Shown here: one piece after another, positions 58,775 through 64,000 of the stretch
Position numbering within the stretch: position 1 is the first letter of the stretch
Layout of the letters: each line of letters opens with the position of its first letter
Assembly: GCA_016176335.1 (NCBI GenBank)
Contig: JACOXI010000003.1
Coordinates: 1 to 64,000, forward strand
DNA from: Candidatus Daviesbacteria bacterium
GTDB taxonomy: Bacteria; Patescibacteria; Microgenomatia; Daviesbacterales; UBA10151
Length of the DNA stretch: 64,000 bases
Reading direction: 5' to 3'
Notes under the pieces: generated by a model
Seen by the model: only the letters and a program-made list of their open reading frames with translations
The model's database searches: none
Told to the model about the DNA's origin: nothing
Program-made: the position numbers and the translations under genes

Positions 58775-59095
58775 TTATATGTGGGCTGGTTTTGATGAAT
58801 CTAGGGGTACAATCCTTATTTCCAGCCTGGCTTTTAAGGCTTTGGTAATTTTTTCCAGAGTCTTCCAGGTATAACTTGTATAATCTGCAGACTCAATCCT
58901 GGCGATATTGGATTGCTTGGTGTGGATCAGTTTTGCCAGCTGAGTCTGGGTTAATCCAGCTTTTTTTCTAAGATCATAGACCTGAAAAGCAATATCCCAA
59001 GCTTGATCTGCCTTTTCAAACTCCTCCTTTAAGGAAGGATTTTTTTTAAGTAGTTTCTCTGTCAGTCTATCTAAATCATCTTTTTTTCTTCTCAT
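58775..59095 (-). CDS. XRE-family HTH protein, HigA-like antitoxin
   Basis: LRKKAGLTQTQLAKLIHTKQ, then NIARIESADYTSYTWKTLEK form the HTH of HigA-type antitoxins. I start at ATG 59095, preceded by GAGGGGAGAG. The upstream gene in this unit is only 17 codons and looks like the start of a HigB-like toxin, which suggests the toxin is lost. The protein probably binds the palindrome at 59157-59174. Confidence 0.8.
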   Translation of the reverse strand: MRRKKDDLDRLTEKLLKKNPSLKEEFEKADQAWDIAFQVYDLRKKAGLTQTQLAKLIHTKQSNIARIESADYTSYTWKTLEKITKALKARLEIRIVPLDSSKPAHI

Positions 59096-59096
59096 A

Positions 59097-59150
59097 TTAA
59101 CTCTCCCCTCTTTCCAACTCTTCCAAATAAAAAATAATCTCAAAATCCAT
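59097..59150 (-). pseudogene. 17-codon remnant, possibly of a HigB/RelE-type toxin
   Basis: It reads MDFEIIFYLEELERGES and stops, overlapping the region just before the XRE gene. The start resembles HigB-family N-termini (EIxFYxExxGxSPV), but nothing follows. It could equally be a small leader peptide. Confidence 0.35.
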
Positions 59151-59155
59151 TTTAA

Positions 59156-60385
59156 TTATATCAAATTTGATATATTAGTCAAGTGGAGGATTTTCTTTTT
59201 AAATCTCTCTTTAGAAAAATTTTGGGCATTTTTTCGCAAAGTTTCTGGATCAAACTGGCTTGGATCAAATTTTTGTAGAGCATCTACTAAAGCATCCACA
59301 GTTACCATCCCTGGCCCACCATATAAAATACCAGTTGCCACTCGTCCTGAGCTCTTCGAGTCTGAGCCTGAGGGTTCATCCCTCAGAGTCGAATGACCTG
59401 TCGAAGGATCAATAACTGTTTCCAAAAAACCACCCGAAGCAGGAGCAATCACCGGAGTACCGGCAGCTTGAGCCTCAATTGAGGTGATGCCAAAATCCTC
59501 ATCCTCTGCTGCCACAATTAGAGCCTTGGCATTTTGCAACAGCTTAACTCTTTCTTCATCACTCACCCATCCTAAGAAGGTGGTAGTTGGTAGGCCTTCA
59601 GCTCTGAGGCTCAGGCTCGAAGAGTTGTAGGTTGTAGCAAGCTTTTTAAGATTTTCCATCTCCGGGCCACTGCCTGCCACTTTTAATGGTAATCGCAATC
59701 TTCCACATGCTTCCACTACCACATCTACTCCTTTCCCTCTTACTAATCTGCTTAATACTAAAAAGTAATCTTTTTCCCCTTTATACTTTATACTTGATAC
59801 TTGATACTCTTTCAGATTCACTGGCGGATAAATCACCACTGAGTCTCTTCTGTAGAACTTCTTGATCCTTGCCTGGACATTTTTGGAATTGGCCACCAAA
59901 ATATCAGGGCGTTGCGAAACTTCATAATCATAAATCCTCATAAAATGGTTAATTATCTCTCCTCCGATCCTAGTCCACCAATGCTTTTTATAGTTAAAAG
60001 AAGTCACATAGCCATATAAAAATCTGGGTGGGGTATGGATATAGCTGATATGTAAAGTTTCAGGTTTGGTAATGACCGCTTTGGCAAGATGGGTGGCTGA
60101 TGAGGAAGAGATAACCACCTCATACTGTGATAAATCAAAGCTTTCAAACATCAACGGCCCAAAAATTCTAAAAGGAGAAAGAAGCTGATCAGCAAACGGG
60201 AATTTTTGAAACCAAGAAGGTCTAATATCCCAATCTTTGAATCTTTTCCCATTCTCCCCCATGGCAGAAAGATTCACATAAGCAGTATAGACAGGAGCAT
60301 TGGGAAAAATTTCATGCAAGGCTTCCAGTACTCTCTCAGCACCCCCATATTCCTTCAAATAATCATGAGCTAAAGCAACTTTCAC
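59156..60385 (-). CDS. GT4-family glycosyltransferase
   Basis: The N-terminal domain starts KVALAHDYLKEYGGAERVLE. The C-terminal GT-B donor domain has YFLVLSRLVRGKGVDVVVEA, LPTTTFLGWVSDEERVKLLQ, and DEDFGITSIEAQAAGTPVIA with the EX7E-type acidic motif. The sugar is unknown, probably for cell-surface polysaccharide. In-frame repeats add SSLSLRAEGLP (59594-59625), KEYQVSSIKYKGEKD (59778-59811) and STLRDEPSGSDSKSS (59343-59410). Confidence 0.9.
   Translation of the reverse strand: MKVALAHDYLKEYGGAERVLEALHEIFPNAPVYTAYVNLSAMGENGKRFKDWDIRPSWFQKFPFADQLLSPFRIFGPLMFESFDLSQYEVVISSSSATHLAKAVITKPETLHISYIHTPPRFLYGYVTSFNYKKHWWTRIGGEIINHFMRIYDYEVSQRPDILVANSKNVQARIKKFYRRDSVVIYPPVNLKEYQVSSIKYKGEKDYFLVLSRLVRGKGVDVVVEACGRLRLPLKVAGSGPEMENLKKLATTYNSSSLSLRAEGLPTTTFLGWVSDEERVKLLQNAKALIVAAEDEDFGITSIEAQAAGTPVIAPASGGFLETVIDPSTGHSTLRDEPSGSDSKSSGRVATGILYGGPGMVTVDALVDALQKFDPSQFDPETLRKNAQNFSKERFKKKILHLTNISNLI
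59157..59174. promoter_or_regulatory. Operator palindrome for the XRE regulator
   Basis: TATATCAAATTTGATATA is a perfect 18-bp palindrome that sits between the -35 TTGACT and -10 TATAAT (minus strand, spacing 16) of the antitoxin promoter. Binding there would repress transcription. It also overlaps the 3' end of the glycosyltransferase gene. Confidence 0.75.
59343..59410. repeat. In-frame REP-like element in the GT4 gene
   Basis: CGTCCTGAGCTCTTCGAGTC, GAGCCTGAGGGTTCATCCCTC, and GAGTCGAATGACCTGTCGAAGG. A smaller relative is at 59594-59625 (CTCTGAGGCTCAGGCTCGAAGAG). Confidence 0.7.
59778..59811. repeat. In-frame heptad array (TACTTGA) in the GT4 gene
   Basis: CTTTATA, CTTTATA, CTTGATA and CTTGATA encode YQVSSIKYKGE. 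Confidence 0.78.
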
Positions 60386-60406
60386 CCTTAAATTGTAGCA
60401 GATTGG

Positions 60407-60574
60407 CTATTTGTTTTGCCCAACTTGTTTTTTAAGTAGCTCTAGAGTATTTTTTTTAGCTTCTTCAATGCTTTGGCCAGAGGCTTTGGAAGCTTCATCA
60501 AAAGTTTTATTGGTGATATTTTTGGGATTTCCCATATCATCATCAGGCATTCCACAACCGCAGTTGTAACACAT
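60407..60574 (-). CDS. Small Cys-containing hypothetical protein (55 residues)
   Basis: The start MCYNCGCGMPDDDMGNP has a CxxCxC cluster followed by a DDD stretch. The rest is a Lys/Glu-rich helix (NKTFDEASKASGQSIEEAKK, then NTLELLKKQVG). A near-perfect Shine-Dalgarno (AAAGGAGGTG) lies 7 nt upstream of ATG 60574, which makes the call credible despite the size. The Cys cluster could bind zinc or another metal. No family function is known to me. It lies between GT4 and the MYG1-like gene. Confidence 0.75.
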   Translation of the reverse strand: MCYNCGCGMPDDDMGNPKNITNKTFDEASKASGQSIEEAKKNTLELLKKQVGQNK

Positions 60575-60597
60575 AAATTAACACCTCCTTTCAAATA

Positions 60598-61407
60598 TCA
60601 GACTGCTTTGGCTACCTTTATCAATTGCCCAAAGCTTAATTTTGTTTGTCTTGCGTCAGGAGCTGCGGATGAGCCACAAAGTACCATATGATGGGATTGG
60701 TGTAAATACCAGGAAGCAGCAGGATCAATCTCTTTGGCCTTTTCATAGATTGGAGTTAAATCCAAAGTTTGGGATGGAGTGAAATATTGAACTGATTTGT
60801 ATTTGGGATGGTAGATTAAAAACAAATCTCCACCCATCCTTTTGCAAAAAGGTCTGTCTATTGTTTCTGAATTTAGCGCGTAAGATTTGCCGAATTTGGA
60901 TTCAAACTCAATCCTTCCTTCCCAATCCTTAATAGACTGTTGTTTCTTTTGCAATCCCTTCAAAATCCTATCTAAAATATCAGTACCCAAAATAACATCT
61001 TTTAAAGAACCCCTTTCTGTTGTATCTTTGCTTCTTATGAATGCCGGAACAGAAAATTCATCATATGCTTCAATTGGAATTGTTCCCGTATCAATTTTTT
61101 TATTCCAGTCCACCATTTCTGCCAAAGCCGGAGCAGTGATCTCATCCTTGGGCAGTAAATTTTCTTTTTTAAGATAGTCAAAAACCAGGCTGCCTGCGCA
61201 AGTGTTTAAACCTTCTTTGTGCTCATCAAACTTTCCCCCGCCTGTTCCCACAAAAACCCGGTCCTCTGTCTCCTGATCCGCCAGATTATGGGTAGCGGAA
61301 ATAAATTCAATTTTTGCGCCAGCATATTTGGGATCATATTTTTTCAAAAGCCAAATGGCAAAAATATCATCCAAATGCGGGTTGATGTGTGTGACTAAGT
61401 TTTTCAT
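60598..61407 (-). CDS. MYG1/DHH-like hypothetical protein
   Basis: The start NLVTHINPHLDDIFAIWLLK gives an HxDD motif, and VFVGTGGGKFDEHKEG a second DEH motif, resembling MYG1-like (UPF0160) members of the DHH superfamily, which are metal-dependent exonucleases. The C-terminal part ASWYLHQSHHMVLCGSSA may form the substrate-binding half. The identity is tentative; the metal-site pattern is the main support. Confidence 0.55.
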   Translation of the reverse strand: MKNLVTHINPHLDDIFAIWLLKKYDPKYAGAKIEFISATHNLADQETEDRVFVGTGGGKFDEHKEGLNTCAGSLVFDYLKKENLLPKDEITAPALAEMVDWNKKIDTGTIPIEAYDEFSVPAFIRSKDTTERGSLKDVILGTDILDRILKGLQKKQQSIKDWEGRIEFESKFGKSYALNSETIDRPFCKRMGGDLFLIYHPKYKSVQYFTPSQTLDLTPIYEKAKEIDPAASWYLHQSHHMVLCGSSAAPDARQTKLSFGQLIKVAKAV

Positions 61408-61410
61408 AAC

Positions 61411-61480
61411 AAGTGATTTATGAACAATGATTTAAGATTATGAATTTTATCATAAATACAATCTTCTAAATCATAGATCA
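61411..61480. repeat. Heptad hairpin (GATTTATG / CATAAATC) between genes
   Basis: Left units GTGATTT, ATGAACA, ATGATTT and AAGATTATGAA. Right units CATAAAT, ACAATCT, TCTAAAT and CATAGATC are approximately inverse. It fills the divergent gap between the MYG1-like gene and the membrane protein. Confidence 0.65.
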
Positions 61481-61498
61481 ATTCTGTACTATGATAGT

Positions 61499-62383
61499 AT
61501 GGTTTATATTAAAAAGCTAGTCTTTGCCCCGCTTTTTCTTATTGTTTTTGCTTTTTTGATTTACCAGTCTGCACCTATTTTAAAATCTTATGAGGCCATA
61601 TTTGCCCTTTCAACAACCGTCTTAATCAATTTAATCCTCATTTCAAGCTTAATTTGCCTTTCCAGCCTATCTTTTGTCATTTTCGCAACATTTGCCAATA
61701 ACTGGAAATTTTCTTTGCCTATTGCCATATCAGCCTCATTCATGCCTATAATTTTGATAAATCAGCTTGCGGGGTTAATACTTTCTGTGGGATTTTTAGT
61801 AAGCTTTCTTATTACTCTTGTGATCCTGGACTCTTCTTTAAAAAAATATCTTGACTTTCAACCTGCATCTATTTTGGGGCCCCCCATAAAACAGTTGGCT
61901 GGACTCTTAATCATCTCCATATCTTTGACCTATTTTGTCTCTGTCAACACCATCATCCAGCAACAAGGCTTTCAAATTCCTGATTCTCTGATTGATACTG
62001 CCTTAAAGTTTTCTGCTCCAACTACCCCTAATTCCCCCGACCTCCCACAGCTGTCCATCCCACCTGATCAATTAGAACTTTTAAAACAATCCGGATTGGA
62101 TCCCAGTATTTTGGATAATTTGAACTCCCCAAAAACCCAAAATACCCCAAACGACCTACTTAAACAAACAGTAAAAGACCAATTGCAAGGCTTGATAAAA
62201 CCATATCAAGCTTTTGTACCGGCAATTTTGGCAGTACTACTTTTCCTGACTCTCCAATCTCTAACCTCAATTCTCAATCTTCTCACTTATCCTCTGCTAT
62301 GGCTCACTTTTTTTATTTTAGAAAAAAGTGGGTTTGTTAAATTTGTAACCGAACAAAGACCAGTTAAAAAACTGATGGTTTAA
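61499..62383 (+). CDS. Multi-pass membrane protein of unknown function
   Basis: The 294 residues have about six or seven membrane helices: FAPLFLIVFAFLIYQSA at the start, two around 35-90, LAGLLIISISLTYFVSV near 135, and FVPAILAVLLFLTLQSL plus LTYPLLWLTFFIL at the end. Between them lies an exterior Pro/Gln/Leu-rich loop (QLSIPPDQLELLKQSGLDPS). I know no family. It may be a small channel or assembly factor. Confidence 0.55.
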   Translation: MVYIKKLVFAPLFLIVFAFLIYQSAPILKSYEAIFALSTTVLINLILISSLICLSSLSFVIFATFANNWKFSLPIAISASFMPIILINQLAGLILSVGFLVSFLITLVILDSSLKKYLDFQPASILGPPIKQLAGLLIISISLTYFVSVNTIIQQQGFQIPDSLIDTALKFSAPTTPNSPDLPQLSIPPDQLELLKQSGLDPSILDNLNSPKTQNTPNDLLKQTVKDQLQGLIKPYQAFVPAILAVLLFLTLQSLTSILNLLTYPLLWLTFFILEKSGFVKFVTEQRPVKKLMV

Positions 62384-62388
62384 AGCTA

Positions 62389-63444
62389 CTAGTTACCTGT
62401 TAAGGTAAAATCACTTCTTGCAAACTGTGGTATTTTTGGTTGAATTCTCATTAGGTAATTTAATCTCCATCTATTACATAAAGTGTCAGCAAAATAATTT
62501 GTATGGCCTGGGTTAGGCTGTAAAACAGCTAGATTCTGAAAGGCTGAAAATATTTGACCCATATCTGGGACAAATGGATAATCCGTAGGAGCATCTTTCT
62601 TATACTGAAAATAATATTTAACTCGTTCCTCCCACATACTCCACCCAATAGGACGCCAGAGCCAGTCAGCTATATTTGATAGATAAATAACATTATTAGA
62701 ATCTTTTAGTCCAGGCAGTCTACTAATGATTTCTAACAATGCAGGATCGAGAAAATCCTGTTGGACTACTGCAATATTGCCTTCTTGAGCCAACTTAACT
62801 AGCATATCGTGATATTTATCCATAACTAATTCTGTGTCTACTTGTCTTTCTCCATTTCCATAAGCGCATTCGTAGTATTTACTAATTTTTTCACCTGAAT
62901 ACAACCTAGCTATCATCCCAACAGATCTACCGTATGAATCGAACGTTACTGATGAACCGCTCTTAACTACCTCTACAAAGTTTCTGGCATTTTTAACAGC
63001 TTCGGGGTCTGTATTTACCAATACAATCCCTTTCGGAGGAGAATCTTTTGGGAAAGTATCTAGAAGGGAGAAGATGTTTGACACCCCAACTCCTATTAAA
63101 TAACCATTGGGAGGTAAATCTGAAAGCATAACTGTTTCTAGTGTTCTGGGATCAATTCGTTCATTAGTGCTTGTAAACCCACTTGCTCCTTGTGACTCAA
63201 ATTCCGGAGGCTTTAACCCCTTTCTGGCAATCTCTTCATCTATAAACTCTGCTATTCCAGACTGCTTAGGATATTCTTGCTCAGCAGATTGATCAGCAAG
63301 TGTTATTTTCTCTTCAGAGTGAGCTACTGTAGCCCTTTTTCTAAATTTATCTCTTATTCCTTCTAGAAAGTTCCTAAATCTTTGAGGTCTGTAGTTTGGT
63401 ATTTGAGAAGCAGAACTAATACCTTTACCAGCGGATGACTCCAT
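62389..63444 (-). CDS. Hypothetical protein with possible Rossmann-like core
   Basis: I do not recognise it. Residues 1-100 are charged and probably disordered. The middle has LIGVGVSNIFSLLDTFP and KGIVLVNTDPEAVKNARNFV, which looks like the first strands and the acidic end of strand 2 of a methyltransferase-like fold. NNVIYLSNIADWLW follows where a motif IV might be. The C-terminus (MWEERVKYYFQYKK) is helical. No substrate can be inferred. Confidence 0.45.
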   Translation of the reverse strand: MESSAGKGISSASQIPNYRPQRFRNFLEGIRDKFRKRATVAHSEEKITLADQSAEQEYPKQSGIAEFIDEEIARKGLKPPEFESQGASGFTSTNERIDPRTLETVMLSDLPPNGYLIGVGVSNIFSLLDTFPKDSPPKGIVLVNTDPEAVKNARNFVEVVKSGSSVTFDSYGRSVGMIARLYSGEKISKYYECAYGNGERQVDTELVMDKYHDMLVKLAQEGNIAVVQQDFLDPALLEIISRLPGLKDSNNVIYLSNIADWLWRPIGWSMWEERVKYYFQYKKDAPTDYPFVPDMGQIFSAFQNLAVLQPNPGHTNYFADTLCNRWRLNYLMRIQPKIPQFARSDFTLTGN

Positions 63445-63451
63445 AACTAAA

Positions 63452-64000
63452 TCATAACACTAATAACTTCATCTCTCCCCAATTGGGGCCTACTTTTAGA
63501 TCCACCACTACTGGTACAGATAATTTTAGGGCATTTTCCATTTTATCTTTGACCATTTGGGCAATTTCTTTAACGCTCTTGGGGTCACACTCAAACAACA
63601 ATTCATCATGAACCTGGAGGATGAGTCGGCAGCTATCAGATCGTTCGCTGCGCTCACTGTCAGCTTTCAGACTGTCTGACGACTGATGACTGATGACTGA
63701 TAACTCCTTATCAATTTCCACCATGGCCTTTTTGATCATATCTGCTGCTGTTCCTTGAACCGGATGATTGATGGCTGCTCTCTCACCAGCTGCTTTGATG
63801 GCGTGATTTGAGGCTGTAAGTTCAGGGATATATCTTTTCCTGCCCCAAAGAGTTTCAACATACCCCCTTTCATATCCAAAGGCTAAAGTCTTTTGCATCC
63901 ACTGGGAAACTTTGGGGAATTGTGCAAAATATTCCGCAATATATGTTCGCGCCACCTCATATTCCACCCCTAACTGACGGGACAAGGCATGGGGGCCCTG
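63452..64000 (-). CDS. polA: DNA polymerase I, C-terminal part (partial)
   Basis: The fragment covers the end of the polymerase domain: LSRQLGVEYEVARTYIAEYF, WGRKRYIPEL, INHPVQGTAADMIKKAMVEI (near motif B/finger region) and the palm motif C LQVHDELLFE with the catalytic HDE. The 5' part is outside the window. An in-frame heptad hairpin (63628-63705) with nested palindrome adds SVISHQSSDSLKADSERSER just before motif C. Confidence 0.94.
   Translation of the reverse strand, partial: QGPHALSRQLGVEYEVARTYIAEYFAQFPKVSQWMQKTLAFGYERGYVETLWGRKRYIPELTASNHAIKAAGERAAINHPVQGTAADMIKKAMVEIDKELSVISHQSSDSLKADSERSERSDSCRLILQVHDELLFECDPKSVKEIAQMVKDKMENALKLSVPVVVDLKVGPNWGEMKLLVL
63628..63705. repeat. In-frame heptad hairpin with nested palindrome in polA
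   Basis: The left arm (GCTATCA, GATCGTT ... GTCAGCTTTCAGAC to 63672), a single T loop and the right arm starting GTCTGA (63674-63679), then CGACTGA, TGACTGA, TGACTGA. The insert TCGTTCGCTGCGCTCACTG is a GC palindrome within the left arm. It has the same central TCAGAC/GTCTGA as the gene-less hairpins. Confidence 0.85.

Noticed and set aside
1..64000. tRNA genes
   Set aside because: I looked for cloverleaf-like GTTCRANNC segments in the gaps and found none I could support.

Overview
This window looks like a chromosome segment from a Candidate Phyla Radiation bacterium, most likely Microgenomates (OP11). That placement is inferred from gene content and style, not from a database search. The support is: an AT-rich genome with dense, often overlapping genes; standard stop codons (TGA is a stop, as in the many ATGA overlaps, so not the recoded code of Gracilibacteria/Absconditabacteria); a prepilin and CPR-style secreted proteins; and an archaeal-type mevalonate cluster. 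The 5' end of a 16S rRNA gene runs off the left edge, and the 3' part of DNA polymerase I runs off the right edge.

Layout. 1-6.7 kb: 16S rRNA start with its leader, small accessory genes (HicA-like protein, ATPase with winged helix, nucleotide-kinase-like protein, 2H phosphoesterase, histidine phosphatase), a methyltransferase remnant, a PIN/RHH toxin-antitoxin pair and a SpoU-type RNA methylase. 6.8-15 kb: a cell-surface region with a SurA-like foldase, a Tat-exported metzincin, a run of secreted or membrane-anchored proteins and a prepilin. 15-27 kb: isoprenoid metabolism, with UppS, a polyprenyl diphosphate synthase, HMG-CoA reductase, HMG-CoA synthase, thiolase, DUF35, mevalonate kinase, a phosphomevalonate-kinase-like protein, diphosphomevalonate decarboxylase and an IDI-like protein, which can take acetyl-CoA to prenyl diphosphates. 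27-31 kb: a ZIP transporter and an extracytoplasmic thiol-redox cluster (rhodanese, two DsbA-like proteins, DUF3105, CcdA). 31-38 kb: Pth, two IMPases, a PRTase, EndoQ-like and ATP-dependent DNA ligase. 38-40 kb: a BrnT/CopG module flanked by 47-bp direct repeats, next to Fic. 40-49.6 kb: argHGF and pyrB-carAB, the arg part behind a T-box-like leader. 49.6-64 kb: RecF, transporters, Fpg, an ABC exporter, FBP aldolase and GlpX, glycosyltransferase, small genes, PolA.

The most unusual feature is scattered throughout. More than 25 imperfect tandem repeats occur, nearly all with a 7-bp period (a few with 8 or 9) but with many different unit sequences. Many form inverted arms (hairpins) between genes. 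Others lie in frame inside housekeeping genes (SpoU methylase, polyprenyl synthase, HMGR, DUF3105, Pth, PRTase, EndoQ, ligase, CarB, Fpg, GT4, PolA). One four-helix-bundle (S23/IVP family) gene sits exactly between the two arms of such a hairpin, a second has similar period-9 repeats at its start codon, and one hairpin occupies the apical loop of the T-box antiterminator. A second layer of GC-rich REP-like palindromes is inserted in coding regions, often next to or inside the heptad arrays. I propose that the S23-type gene plus heptad hairpin is an uncharacterised mobile-element-like system with empty (gene-less) copies.
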